Below are positions 1-8,692 of a DNA stretch of 64,000 bases, in pieces. Below the pieces are notes generated by a model. That model worked only from the letters and a program-made list of their open reading frames with translations, did no database searches and was not told the origin of the DNA. The position numbers were made by a program, and so were the translations under genes. Numbering within the stretch: the first letter of the stretch is position 1; every line of letters starts with the position of its first letter. The DNA is from an uncultured Limosilactobacillus sp. (lineage in GTDB: Bacteria; Bacillota; Bacilli; Lactobacillales; Lactobacillaceae): positions 1 through 64,000 of the forward strand of contig CALVGV010000001.1 in assembly GCA_944327195.1 (NCBI GenBank), written 5' to 3'.

Positions 1-128
1 TTCAAAATCACCTTTTTTGACAAGATCATACCAAAGGTGAAATTTGAAAACTAGGATTTTAATTTCCGCGGAAGTCTTTTATATATACGTAAATTCGCCA
101 AATTTTACCCTGTCGGATTGGAAAAAAT
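1..128. other. AT-rich intergenic edge, no gene seen
   Basis: This short AT-rich stretch lies downstream of the LysR gene, which reads away from it. I see no open frame with a ribosome binding site and no clear hairpin terminator. A TTGACA-like hexamer near position 18 has no convincing -10 partner. Confidence 0.4.
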
Positions 129-1064
129 TTAGTTTCCTCCGACCAAGGGGGCCTTCGTCGCCGCCAGCACCCGCTGGCAGACCCGGTCAACGAAGGCCAG
201 GGTGGCCTTATCCAGCGGGCGGCGCGGGTTGCTCAGCCAGCCAAAGGAGAAACGCTCCGGCACTAGGTGCCCGACCGACTGGGCCGTTAGCGGCCACTGG
301 GTCAGGTCGGGATCGGTCACGCTCAGCATGTTGCAGGACAAGAAGGCGGCCCGCAACTCGACCACCGCCTCGTAGCCCAGCTGGTAGTTGTCGATCCGCA
401 ACAGCTCGTCGAGCGGGCCGCACAGTGACTGGAGGCGGTCGAAGTTGCGGCGGCTGAGCGGATCGGTCAGGGTAACGAAGCTCAGCTCACGCAACTGGGC
501 GGGGGTCAGCCGCTCGACCGCGGCCAGCGGGTGGTCACTGGGCAGGTAGAGGGTTGGCCACCACTGGTAGAGGGGGTGAAAGTCGAGGGTGCCGAGTTCC
601 CGGCGGAGGCGCTCGTCAACGCTGACGAAGGCCAGGTCCAGCTCCCCCTGGTCAACCAGCCGCGGCAGCTCCGGGGCCGGGTACTGGCTGATCGAAACGA
701 AGCCGGCCTGGGGGTTGTCGCGGCGGAAGTTGAAGAACTCCTTGCTGATCGGTCGCTGGAGGGAGTTGACGTAGCCAATCCGCACCAGTTGGCGGCCGGC
801 CACCTGGCGGAGGCGGCGGGCCCGCTGCTGGATCTTGAGCTCGTTGGAAAGCGACGCCTCCATCAGCGGCAACATTTGTCGCCCGGCCGGGGTGAGAAAG
901 GTCCCGCTGGTGGTGCGGTCAAAGAGCTGGACGCCCAGCTCGGCCTCCACCTGGGCAATCGCCCGGCTGAGGCCGGACTTGGTGATGTGCAGGGCGCCGG
1001 CCGCCTTCTGCATTGTTTGGTAGTGGGCCAGTTCGACCACGTAGCGTAGTTGTTCTGCCGTCAT
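129..1064 (-). CDS. LysR-family transcriptional regulator
   Basis: A 311-residue DNA-binding regulator of usual LysR length. Residues 1-65 form the winged helix-turn-helix (AAGALHITKSGLSRAI, then LGVQLFDRT and LTPAGRQML), and the rest is the periplasmic-binding-like effector domain. The ATG at 1064 is chosen because GGGAGGA lies 7 bases upstream; a longer frame to 1136 would start inside the preceding terminator. It lies 87 bases downstream of the D-2-hydroxyacid dehydrogenase on the same strand, but a hairpin terminator separates them, so it is probably its own unit. The target is unknown. LysR proteins often control a neighbour, so the dehydrogenase/aminotransferase pair is a reasonable guess only. 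Confidence 0.9.
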   Translation of the reverse strand: MTAEQLRYVVELAHYQTMQKAAGALHITKSGLSRAIAQVEAELGVQLFDRTTSGTFLTPAGRQMLPLMEASLSNELKIQQRARRLRQVAGRQLVRIGYVNSLQRPISKEFFNFRRDNPQAGFVSISQYPAPELPRLVDQGELDLAFVSVDERLRRELGTLDFHPLYQWWPTLYLPSDHPLAAVERLTPAQLRELSFVTLTDPLSRRNFDRLQSLCGPLDELLRIDNYQLGYEAVVELRAAFLSCNMLSVTDPDLTQWPLTAQSVGHLVPERFSFGWLSNPRRPLDKATLAFVDRVCQRVLAATKAPLVGGN

Positions 1065-1108
1065 TTTGCTTCCTCCCGGACGTTTTTCTTCAATTGTACG
1101 CCCCCCAC

Positions 1109-1145
1109 CAAAAAGAAGCGACCGGCAAATCGCCAATCGCTTCTC
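1109..1145 (-). terminator. Rho-independent terminator after D-2-hydroxyacid dehydrogenase
   Basis: On the minus strand AGAAGCGA pairs with TCGCTTCT around a 14-base loop and is followed by TTTTT. It sits just past the dehydrogenase stop and before the LysR start. Confidence 0.75.
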
Positions 1146-1151
1146 TGATTT

Positions 1152-2141
1152 CTATTCAAAAACCGGGTAGTTCGGCCGCTTGCCGTTTAGGATCAAGAGG
1201 ACGTCGTCGAGCCCCATTTCGACGATGTTCTTCATCGCCGTGTCGGTGTAGAAGGCGCTGTGCGGGGAAATCAGCACGTTCGGCATCGCCTTAAGCACCT
1301 TGTAGTCTTCCGGGATCTCCTCCGGGGCGGCCTGCTTTTCGAAGAACTGGGCCTCGTCGGCCAGGGTGTCGAGGGCGGCGCCGGCGATCTCCCCCTCCTG
1401 GAGGGCCTTGATCAGGTCGTTCGTCACCACCAGGCCGCCACGGGCCATGTTGATCAGGTAGGCGGTCTTCTTCATCTTCTTGAAGGCCGCCGCGTCGAGC
1501 ATGTTGGCCGTCTCGTCGTTGAGCGGGGTGTGGATGGTCACGATGTCGCTTTGTGTCAGCACCGTGTCGAGGTCGGTGTAGGTGAGGAAGGGCTCCATTT
1601 CGGCGTGGTGAACCGGATCAACGGCAATCACCTTGGCGCCGAGGGCCGAGTACATCTGGGCGCTGGCCCCGCCGATGTGGCCGGCGCCGATCACGCCGAC
1701 GGTCAGGTTGTAGATCTCGGTGCTCTCCAGGCCGGTCCAGCGGAAGTCGAGCTTGCTCATCCGCTGGTCGTAGTAGCCGAGCTTGCGGACCAGGCGGAGG
1801 GCCTGGGTCAGCCCCATTTCGGCGATCGCCCGCGGCGAGTAGGCCGGCACGTTGGTCACCTGGAGGCCGTTTTCGCGGGCCAATTTGAGGTCGATGAAGT
1901 CGTAGCCAACCATCCGGGCGGTGATCTGCTTGATGCCAAAGCTCTTCAGGGTCGGGTAGATCGACGGGTCGAGCGGGTGGGTCTGCTGGATGTCAATCCC
2001 ATCAAAGCCCTTGGCCCAGCCAACCGTTTCCGGGGTCAGCCGTTCCTCAACCATCTTGATTTCCACCTGGTGGTCCTTGGCCCACTGCTTAATGAAGGGC
2101 ACCTCGACGTCGAGGGTCGCGTACATGATAATCTTCTTCAT
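1152..2141 (-). CDS. ldhD: D-lactate / D-2-hydroxyacid dehydrogenase
   Basis: A 329-residue NAD-dependent dehydrogenase that reduces pyruvate or other 2-keto acids to D-2-hydroxy acids. The Rossmann motif GAGHIG is at residues 152-157. The catalytic triad is visible as Arg234 (NMARGGL), Glu263 and His294 (ISPHSAF), near the positions known in Lactobacillus D-LDH. The ATG at 2141 has GAGGAGGC upstream; the longer frame to 2162 is rejected. It starts 21 bases after the aminotransferase stop, so the two are almost certainly co-transcribed. That pairing fits a transamination-then-reduction route from amino acids to hydroxy acids such as phenyllactate. Whether pyruvate is the main substrate cannot be told from sequence alone. 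Confidence 0.88.
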   Translation of the reverse strand: MKKIIMYATLDVEVPFIKQWAKDHQVEIKMVEERLTPETVGWAKGFDGIDIQQTHPLDPSIYPTLKSFGIKQITARMVGYDFIDLKLARENGLQVTNVPAYSPRAIAEMGLTQALRLVRKLGYYDQRMSKLDFRWTGLESTEIYNLTVGVIGAGHIGGASAQMYSALGAKVIAVDPVHHAEMEPFLTYTDLDTVLTQSDIVTIHTPLNDETANMLDAAAFKKMKKTAYLINMARGGLVVTNDLIKALQEGEIAGAALDTLADEAQFFEKQAAPEEIPEDYKVLKAMPNVLISPHSAFYTDTAMKNIVEMGLDDVLLILNGKRPNYPVFE

Positions 2142-2162
2142 TATAACTGCCTCCTCACGCAA

Positions 2163-3317
2163 CTAGTTCCAGGTCAACTGCTTCAGCCGCGCCACCGCTT
2201 CCTTGAGCACGGCTAGCTTTTGGGTGGCGGCGATCCGGATGAAGCCCTCCCCCGGCTGACCGAAGGCGACTCCCGGAACGACCAGGATGCCGGCCTTCTT
2301 CAGCAGTTCGTCGGCAAAGGTCAGCGAATCGAGCCCGGTTGGCCGGATGTCGGGGAAGAGATAGATGCTGCCCATCGCCGGTGTCAGCTTCAGCCAGTCC
2401 ACCTCGGCCAGGGCCTGGTTGAGGTAGGTCAGCCGCTCCTTGAACTCGTTGACCACCGGGGCGCTGGTTTCCTCGTAGTGGGCCAGGGCGTAGAGGGCGG
2501 CGTCTTGCGACGGGGTCGGCGCCGAGAAGGTCACCGAGTCGTTGACCGCCGCGGCGGCCTCGATCGCCCAGTCCGGACCAACGATGTAGCCGATCCGCCA
2601 GCCGGTCATCGCGAAGGTCTTGGAAAAGCCGTTGACGATGATCGTGTGCTCCGGAGCGGTGGTCACCGGGCTGGCGAAAGCTACCCCCGGGTTGAGGTAG
2701 TCGGCGTAGATCTCGTCGCTTAGGATCAAGAAGTCGTGCTCAATCGCCAACTGGCCGAGGGCGGCCGCCTCCGCCGCCGTCAGGGCGTTGCCGGTCGGGT
2801 TGTTCGGCGAGTTGATCACCAGGGCCTTGGTCTTCGGCGTGATTGCCGCCTTGATTGCCGCCAGGTCGAGGGCGAAGCCGTGCTCGGCGGCGGTGGCCAC
2901 CTCAACCGGCACCCCGCCGGCCAGCTTCACCTGGTTGACGTAGGGCGAGAAGCTCGGTTCGAGGACGATCACCTCCTCGCCGGGGTTGACGATCGCCTGC
3001 AAAACCAGGAAGAGGGCGTGCTCGGCGCCGACGGTCACCATCACCTCATCGCTGGTCGTCGGCCGCTGGTAACGGCTGGTGAAGAGGTCGGCGATTGCCT
3101 GACGGAGCTCCGGCTTGCCGAGGGCGGAGGTGTAGTGGCTGTCGCCGGCCGCCACCTTCTCGAAGGCGGCCCTGGTGATCGCCGCCGGGGTTGACAGGTC
3201 GGGGTCACCGATTGAAAGGTCAATCACGTCGGTCATCGTCGCCGCCTTTTCGCAGACGTCGGCGAGGATGTTTGGGGCTGGTTGTTGGTATTCCTTGCGC
3301 AGTGCTGAACGGTCCAT
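2163..3317 (-). CDS. PLP-dependent class I/II aminotransferase
   Basis: A 384-residue fold-type I aminotransferase. Visible family motifs are SPNNPTGN (Asn binding PLP), SDEIYADY (Asp/Tyr binding PLP) and NGFSKTFAMTGWRIGY, which holds the Schiff-base lysine near residue 232. The length and motifs fit the aspartate/aromatic/PatA-like group. The ATG at 3317 follows GAGGAGGAA. It is first in an operon with the D-2-hydroxyacid dehydrogenase and has its own promoter (TTGCAT, 17 bases, TATAGT). The amino acid specificity is not decided by the sequence; aromatic or branched-chain substrates are likely given its partner. Confidence 0.88.
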   Translation of the reverse strand: MDRSALRKEYQQPAPNILADVCEKAATMTDVIDLSIGDPDLSTPAAITRAAFEKVAAGDSHYTSALGKPELRQAIADLFTSRYQRPTTSDEVMVTVGAEHALFLVLQAIVNPGEEVIVLEPSFSPYVNQVKLAGGVPVEVATAAEHGFALDLAAIKAAITPKTKALVINSPNNPTGNALTAAEAAALGQLAIEHDFLILSDEIYADYLNPGVAFASPVTTAPEHTIIVNGFSKTFAMTGWRIGYIVGPDWAIEAAAAVNDSVTFSAPTPSQDAALYALAHYEETSAPVVNEFKERLTYLNQALAEVDWLKLTPAMGSIYLFPDIRPTGLDSLTFADELLKKAGILVVPGVAFGQPGEGFIRIAATQKLAVLKEAVARLKQLTWN

Positions 3318-3338
3318 GCTGATTCCTCCTCAAATCTC

Positions 3339-3417
3339 TAATCGTTTTATAATTATTGACTATACCCCACCACGGCGCAAAATGCAAGTGATAACGATTT
3401 TATATTCAATAACGATT
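3339..3417. promoter_or_regulatory. Repeated AACGATT boxes in divergent promoter region
   Basis: ATAACGATT occurs at 3391-3399 and 3409-3417, 18 bases apart, and the inverse TAATCGTT lies near 3339. They flank the aminotransferase promoter and look like binding sites for a regulator that is not identified. Confidence 0.4.
3359..3387 (-). promoter_or_regulatory. Sigma-A promoter for aminotransferase operon
   Basis: On the minus strand TTGCAT (3382-3387) and TATAGT (3359-3364) are separated by 17 bases, about 40 bases upstream of the ATG. Confidence 0.6.
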
Positions 3418-3443
3418 GGTGATCGATTCTTTTATCGAAATGC

Positions 3444-3472
3444 TTGTTTTCTCCGGCGTCATCGGCTAAAAT
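3444..3472 (+). promoter_or_regulatory. Sigma-A promoter for PTS IIC-like gene
   Basis: TTGTTT (3444-3449) and TAAAAT (3467-3472) are separated by 17 bases, ahead of the gene starting at 3563. Confidence 0.5.
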
Positions 3473-3562
3473 GATGACATTATCAAGTGATCTATCCACC
3501 AATTCGAGAGAATATTTATTATTTAGCACTTTTTCGGGTGGAACCAATCTGGAGGGATAATT

Positions 3563-4621
3563 ATGAGCGAATTAAAAGAGTACTCAATGGGGGAATTTTG
3601 GAATAAGTTGATGGCTGCGGTCGCGATGGCGATCGTCGTCTCGGTCACCCCGAGCGCGATCGTCGGCCCGCTCTTCCAGGCCCTGGCCAGCAAGGGGGCG
3701 GTCTGGGCGGCCCTCAACATGGTCACCAACCTGGCGATGTACGCCGTGCCGGTCCTCTGCGGGGCGCTGGCGGCCGGCCAGTTTGGCTTTAACATGATCG
3801 AGCGGGCCAGCGTTGCCCTGGCCACTTTGATCGGCTCGGGGGCGGTTTCCTACTCGGCCAAGAGTGGCACCTACACCCTGGTCGGGATGGGCGACTTGAT
3901 CAACACGATCCTGGTCTGCGCCCTGGCGGTGGTCACCATCTTCTTAATCCGCAACCTGGTCGGGAGCTGGTCGATCATCTGGGACCCGATCATCTCCGCC
4001 TGCCTGGTCGGCGGGATCGGCTACTGGGCCTACCCGTACGTGCACCTGATTTCAACCACCGTCGGCGCCTTTTTGAACCGGGTCACCCTCCTGCAACCGT
4101 TGCCGATGTGCACCATCCTCGGCCTCTGCTTTGCCGTGATCATCGCCACCCCGCTGTCGACGGTTGGGCTGGCCTACGCCTTCTCGATTGCCGGGATTGC
4201 CGGCGGGGCGGCCTCGGTCGGGATCACCGCCTGCTTCTTCACCGTTGCCTACGCCGTTTCCAAGGTCAACGGCAAGGGCCTGACCTTCGCGATGATCTTC
4301 GGCTCGGTTAAGATGATGCTGGCCAACTTCCTGGCCCACCCGCAAATGCTGATCCCAATCGCCATCTCCGGCGGAATCGCCGGCTTCGTCGACTCCTTCG
4401 TTCAGATGAAGAACGGGGCGGCCTACGCCGGCTTCGGCTTCCCGGTGGCCCCGATCAACGCCTACACCTACCTCCACGGCAGCGTCGGCGCCAACCTGCT
4501 GACGGTGACCCTGATGTACGTCGTCCTGCCAGCGGTCGTCGCCCTGTTCTCCTACCACCTGTGCAAGAACGTCTTCCACATCGTGGACGAGGACCACTGG
4601 TACGTCGACCTGAACGCCTAA
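3563..4621 (+). CDS. PTS EIIC-like membrane permease (PTS_EIIC_2 type)
   Basis: A 352-residue integral membrane protein with about eight to nine hydrophobic segments rich in Gly and Ala. The opening (PSAIVGPLFQALASKGAVW) and the conserved core FPVAPINAY resemble the PTS_EIIC_2 family, a permease type found without attached IIA or IIB domains. GGAGGG precedes the ATG. It stands alone between the divergent aminotransferase operon and a shared terminator. The substrate is unknown, and it may be a transporter that no longer depends on phosphotransfer, since no IIA or IIB gene is near. Confidence 0.72.
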   Translation: MSELKEYSMGEFWNKLMAAVAMAIVVSVTPSAIVGPLFQALASKGAVWAALNMVTNLAMYAVPVLCGALAAGQFGFNMIERASVALATLIGSGAVSYSAKSGTYTLVGMGDLINTILVCALAVVTIFLIRNLVGSWSIIWDPIISACLVGGIGYWAYPYVHLISTTVGAFLNRVTLLQPLPMCTILGLCFAVIIATPLSTVGLAYAFSIAGIAGGAASVGITACFFTVAYAVSKVNGKGLTFAMIFGSVKMMLANFLAHPQMLIPIAISGGIAGFVDSFVQMKNGAAYAGFGFPVAPINAYTYLHGSVGANLLTVTLMYVVLPAVVALFSYHLCKNVFHIVDEDHWYVDLNA

Positions 4622-4640
4622 CCGCTTATTTCCCCACACG

Positions 4641-4682
4641 AAAAGCCTGCCCTCTCCATTTGCGGAAAGGACAGGCTTTTTC
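4641..4682. terminator. Bidirectional terminator between PTS IIC and luxS
   Basis: AAAAGCCTG pairs with CAGGCTTTT with a further inner CCT/AGG stem. There are A and T runs on both sides, so it can serve both converging genes. Confidence 0.75.
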
Positions 4683-4699
4683 TTGCTTGTCTTTGGTTG

Positions 4700-5176
4700 T
4701 TAGTCGACCACGTGGCGCTCGAACGGTTGGTCCGAGATCCCCTCTTCCAGGATCTTCTTGCTCCATTCCTTGGCGGAGAAGAGCGAGTGGTCGCGGTAGT
4801 TGCCGCAGCTTTCGATCGTCGTCCCCTGGACGTCCTTCCATTCGGTGTGGTAGGCGATTTCTTCCAGCGAGGACTTGAGGGCCTTGGCCACCTCGGTGGT
4901 CGAGTGTTCGCCCCAGGTGATCAGGTGGAAGCCGGTCCGGCAACCAAACGGCGAGCAGTCGATCACGCCGTCGAGGCGGTCGCGCAGCAGGCCGGCCAGG
5001 AGGTGTTCAATCGTGTGCAGGCCGGCGGTCGGAATCGCGTTTTCGTTTGGTTGCACCAGCCGCAGGTCGTAGTTGCTAATCTTGTCGCCCTTGGCCCCGG
5101 TTTCGACGGTGATCAGCCGCACGTAGGGCGCCTTGACCTTGGTGTGGTCGAGGGTGAAACTTTCTACTTTTGCCAT
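4700..5176 (-). CDS. luxS: S-ribosylhomocysteine lyase LuxS
   Basis: A 158-residue metalloenzyme that cleaves S-ribosylhomocysteine to homocysteine and DPD, the precursor of AI-2. The metal motif HTIEH gives His54 and His58 with catalytic Glu57. Catalytic Cys79 lies in FGCRTG, and metal ligand Cys124 in ESCGN. The ATG at 5176 follows GAGGAGGAA; the longer frame to 5239 is rejected. It lies 99 bases downstream of a MetE-like gene that is under a methionine T-box, with no obvious terminator between them. Homocysteine recycling and methionine synthesis are therefore probably co-regulated here. A weak own promoter (TTGACG) in the gap cannot be excluded. Confidence 0.95.
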   Translation of the reverse strand: MAKVESFTLDHTKVKAPYVRLITVETGAKGDKISNYDLRLVQPNENAIPTAGLHTIEHLLAGLLRDRLDGVIDCSPFGCRTGFHLITWGEHSTTEVAKALKSSLEEIAYHTEWKDVQGTTIESCGNYRDHSLFSAKEWSKKILEEGISDQPFERHVVD

Positions 5177-5275
5177 TGTAAATTCCTCCTCAGATTTTCC
5201 AATTACGTCAATTCTTGTCCTTTTTGGCAGCGCCGTCAAGGCCTATCTTGTCGGCGAAGCGACTTTCGCCCGGCC

Positions 5276-6394
5276 TTAGTCGCCCCAAACGTCCCGGGCG
5301 GTCTCGATCACCAGCTTGATCTTGGCCCACTGCTGGTCCGCGGTCAGCTGGTTGCCCTCCTCGGTCGAGGCAAAGCCGCACTGGGTCGACAGGGAGAGGT
5401 GGGCCAGGTCGTGGTACTGGCTGGCCTCCTTGATCCGCGCCTTGAGGGTTGCCGGGTCCTCCAGGTCGGGCCGCTTGGAGGTCACCAGGCCAAGGACCAC
5501 TTCCTTGGCGGCCGGCACCTTGGCCAGCGGGGCGAAGTCGCCGGAGCGGTCGTCGTCGAACTCGAGGTAAAAGGCGTCGACGGCCTCCTTGGCAAAAAGG
5601 TAGTCGGCCACCGGCGCGTAACCGCCCTTGGCCGCCCAGGTGGAGTGGTAGTTCCCGCGGCAAACGTGGGTCGACACCCGCAGGTCAGCCGGCAGGTCGC
5701 GAAGGGCGGCGTTGTTGACCTTGAGGTAGGCCTCCTGGAGGCTGTCGCGGTCGAAGCCGTCACCGGCCATCAGCTTCCAGAAGTCGTCGTCGACCACCAT
5801 CCCCCAGGTGCAGTCGTCGATCTTGACGTCGCGGCAGCCGGCGTCGTAGAGGGCCAGGATCAGGTCGCGGTAAGCCGTCGCCAGGTCGGCCAGGGCCTCC
5901 TCGTCGCTGGCGTAAACCTGGCGGAGGGCGGCGACGTTTTCCGGGCCGCGGACCAGCTCGGCGTAACACTGGGCCGGGGCCGGCAGCGACTGGCGCGGCG
6001 TCAGGTCGGTCCCGGCGGTCAAAGTCTTCAGATACTTGAAGGCCGCCAGGTCGGGGTGGTTGGGGTTGAAGGCAATCTTGCCGCTGACCTGGGCGGAGTC
6101 GTTGCGGGTCACCTCGTCGTGGAAGACGTAGCCCTGGGCCTGCTTGGTGTGGGCGATCCCGTCGAAGCCCCAGAAGGTGTCGAGGTGCCAGTAGCTGCGG
6201 CGGAACTCACCGTCGGTAACGATCTTCAGCCCGGCGGCGGCCTCCTGCTTGACCAGGTCGCGGATGGCCGCGTCCTCGACCGCCTTCAGCCCGGCCGCAT
6301 CAATCTTCCCGGCCGCAAATTGTTGGCGGGCCGCCTTCAATTCGGCCGGCCGCAAGAAGGACCCCACGATGTCAAAGTGTAAGTTTTCAGTCAT
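5276..6394 (-). CDS. MetE-like homocysteine methyltransferase (YxjG/YxjH type)
   Basis: A 372-residue single-barrel protein of the UroD/MetE C-terminal family. It probably makes methionine by methylating homocysteine. Zinc-ligand segments are seen as STHVCRGN and, near the C-terminus, STQCGFAS. The full cobalamin-independent MetE is about twice as long; this is the short YxjG/YxjH form. The ATG at 6394 follows GGAAGGGGAT. The 5' leader is a T-box with an AUG specifier, so expression should rise when tRNA-Met is uncharged. luxS follows, which supplies homocysteine. The methyl donor is not known for this short form. Confidence 0.85.
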   Translation of the reverse strand: MTENLHFDIVGSFLRPAELKAARQQFAAGKIDAAGLKAVEDAAIRDLVKQEAAAGLKIVTDGEFRRSYWHLDTFWGFDGIAHTKQAQGYVFHDEVTRNDSAQVSGKIAFNPNHPDLAAFKYLKTLTAGTDLTPRQSLPAPAQCYAELVRGPENVAALRQVYASDEEALADLATAYRDLILALYDAGCRDVKIDDCTWGMVVDDDFWKLMAGDGFDRDSLQEAYLKVNNAALRDLPADLRVSTHVCRGNYHSTWAAKGGYAPVADYLFAKEAVDAFYLEFDDDRSGDFAPLAKVPAAKEVVLGLVTSKRPDLEDPATLKARIKEASQYHDLAHLSLSTQCGFASTEEGNQLTADQQWAKIKLVIETARDVWGD

Positions 6395-6430
6395 AATCCA
6401 AATCCCCTTCCCGAAAAGATGGGCGAAAGC

Positions 6431-6668
6431 AAAAACGTCCCGCAAGCTGCATTTCTGCTAGCTTGCGGGACGTTTTGGAACGTGTTACCACCCGGATTTA
6501 AGGTCCCCTCACAAGGGCCTCCTTCGCGAGTACCGTATAGATACCCCGCCGTTGGTATCGGGTGGCTTCCCGCCGGGGCTTGACCACCCCGGGACGCTCC
6601 AAGACCATCTTCACCCCGCCTCTTCGACCGGCTCGCACCTTCTCCGGCTCTCTGCGCAAAGATTAAGG
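6431..6668 (-). promoter_or_regulatory. Methionine T-box riboswitch leader
   Basis: Read on the minus strand, stem I opens with AGAGAGCCGG and GGTGCGAGCCGG. The specifier loop holds GAAG-ATG-G with the AUG triplet at 6606-6608. The conserved T-box sequence GGGTGGTAACACG lies at about 6482-6494. It is followed by a strong terminator, GTCCCGCAAGC pairing with GCTTGCGGGAC then TTTTT (6431-6476). The downstream gene is a methionine-synthesis gene, which agrees with an AUG (Met) specifier. Confidence 0.9.
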
Positions 6669-6736
6669 GGTTACTCATCTTTTCTAAGCATTCTTTAATT
6701 CAATTGCCATTATCCTATCCCCATCCGGGGCCAATG

Positions 6737-8692
6737 TCAACCACCCACCGGCAATTTTTTCATCAGGTCCGGGTAGACCCAGGGACAGTGCATCGTCGCC
6801 GGCACCTGGTCCCAGGCCACCGGGTAGCCGGCCCCGTGGGCACAAAAGACCGAGCCCGGCGGGTTATCCAGGTCACCGACCGGGTCGTAATTGGTCACTG
6901 CCGGCGCCGCGGCCGGGCGGAAGCCGGCAAAGCGAAGGGTCAAATTCCCCTGCCCGTGGGTGTAGTTGCGCACCGTCAGGGCGTAATCCTGGAGGGCGGC
7001 CACCGGGGCGGTCCCGGTCAGGGTGACCGTCGCCGCCTCCCCGGCCTGCGGCGGCTCGACCTGGCCGCCGAAGCGCTGCAGGTTGGCCATCCCCCGGCCG
7101 ACCTGGTCCTGGGGCAAGGTCAGTTCAAAGGCGTACCAGGGGTGGAGGAGCTGGACCTGCTGGTGGGTCCGCAAGGTCATCAGTCCCTGGCGAACCGCCC
7201 GCCAGGCGGCCTGGCGAAAGTCGCCACCACTGGTGTGCTTGAGGTTGCCGCGGCCGCCGACCAGGGTCACCTTCACGTCGGTCAGCGGGGCGCCCACCAG
7301 GACGCCGCGGTGCTCCTTGGCCGCCAGGGCGGTCAGGATCTGGGTTTGCCAGTTGTGGGGCAGGACCTCCTCGCGGCAGTTGCTGGCCAGCTCAATCCCC
7401 CGCCCGGCCGGCAGCGGCTCGAGCAGGAGGTGGACCTCGGCGTAGTGGCGGAGGGGTTCAAAGTGGCCGACCCCCTCCACCGGGGCCAGGATGGTTTCCC
7501 TTTCGACCACCCCGGCCGGGGTCAGGCTGGCCGCCAGCTGGAAGCGGTCGCGCAGCTGGGCCACCAGTACCTCCCCCTGGACGGCGCCCAGGAGTTGGAT
7601 CAAGAGGCGGTCATCGGCCTGCTGAAAGTGGAGGAGGGGTTCCTCGTCGGCCAGGGTGGTCAGGGCCGCCTGGAGGGCGGTCGGGTCATCCCCGTGGACC
7701 TGGTAGCGCAGGACCGGTTGCTGGGAAATCAGGACCCGCTCCCCGGCCCCGCCCAGCACTTGGCCGGGAACGGTCGCCTGCGGGCCGGCCACCGCCACCA
7801 CCTGACCGGTTTTTGCAACGGGGACGACGGTGAAGTGGCGGCCGTTGTAGACGCGGAGCTGGTCGGCCTTTTCGCCGGCCACTTCCTGTTTGGCCGCCAG
7901 CTGGCCACCGAGGACCCGCAGCCAGGTCAGCCGGCTGCCGTCCGCCTCGTGGCTGACGCGGAAGGTGCGGGCGGCAAAGCGATCTTTGGGCACGAAGGCC
8001 GGCAGCCACTGGGGCAGGGCCGCCAGCAGCTCTTTGACCCCGCTTTGCTTGAGGGCGGCGCCGAAGAAAACCGGCACCAGTTGCTGCTTGGCGATCAGCT
8101 TGCGGGTGGCCGCCGCGGGTACCGTTCCGCTCTCCAGGTAGGCATCGAGCAGGGCCTCGTCGCCAAGGGTCGCCACCGCCTCGGCGGTGCTTGCCGGCCA
8201 CTCGGCCAACTGGTCCGGCCAGTTGAAGGGCTGGCAGGCGGTCCCGAAGGCGGTCTGCAGCTGGGCCAGGATCTTAGCCGGATCGGCGCCGGCCTGGTCC
8301 AGCTTGTTGACGAAGACAATCGTCGGCACCGCCGCCTTTACCAGCAGGTGCCAAAGGGTCCGCAGGTGGCCGGGGATGCCGTCCTTGGCGCTGACCACCA
8401 GGATGGCGGCGTCGAGTACCGGTAGGACCCGTTCGACGGCCGGGGTGAAGTCAACGTGGCCCGGGGTGTCGAGCAGGGTCAGCTGCCAGTCGTCGACCGG
8501 CAGCGCGGCCTGGTGATCGAAAATGGTGATCCCGCGGGCCCGTTCCAGGGCGTCGGGGTCCAAGAAGGCAGTCCCCTTGTCGACCCGGCCGGCGCTGCGC
8601 AGGGCCCCCGCCTGGTAGAGCAGGCCCTCGGCCAGGGTGGTCTTGCCGGCGTCGACCGGGGCCAGCAGGCCAACCACCGCCTGCTTAGTCAT
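6737..8692 (-). CDS. Tet(M)-family ribosomal protection-like GTPase
   Basis: A 651-residue translational GTPase of the TetM/TetO/EF-G family. G1 is APVDAGKTT (AHVDAGKTT in Tet(M)), the switch region holds RGITIF, G3 is DTPGHVDF and G4 is NKLD. Domain V matches the Tet(M) pattern (HPWYAFELTLP near residue 545 and a final FAGFRP). The start at 8692 follows GAGGAAC and overlaps the stop of a 43-residue small gene. Acquired tet genes are usually much lower in GC; this one matches its GC-rich neighbours, so it looks like a resident paralogue. Whether it protects against tetracycline is unknown. Confidence 0.85.
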   Translation of the reverse strand: MTKQAVVGLLAPVDAGKTTLAEGLLYQAGALRSAGRVDKGTAFLDPDALERARGITIFDHQAALPVDDWQLTLLDTPGHVDFTPAVERVLPVLDAAILVVSAKDGIPGHLRTLWHLLVKAAVPTIVFVNKLDQAGADPAKILAQLQTAFGTACQPFNWPDQLAEWPASTAEAVATLGDEALLDAYLESGTVPAAATRKLIAKQQLVPVFFGAALKQSGVKELLAALPQWLPAFVPKDRFAARTFRVSHEADGSRLTWLRVLGGQLAAKQEVAGEKADQLRVYNGRHFTVVPVAKTGQVVAVAGPQATVPGQVLGGAGERVLISQQPVLRYQVHGDDPTALQAALTTLADEEPLLHFQQADDRLLIQLLGAVQGEVLVAQLRDRFQLAASLTPAGVVERETILAPVEGVGHFEPLRHYAEVHLLLEPLPAGRGIELASNCREEVLPHNWQTQILTALAAKEHRGVLVGAPLTDVKVTLVGGRGNLKHTSGGDFRQAAWRAVRQGLMTLRTHQQVQLLHPWYAFELTLPQDQVGRGMANLQRFGGQVEPPQAGEAATVTLTGTAPVAALQDYALTVRNYTHGQGNLTLRFAGFRPAAAPAVTNYDPVGDLDNPPGSVFCAHGAGYPVAWDQVPATMHCPWVYPDLMKKLPVGG

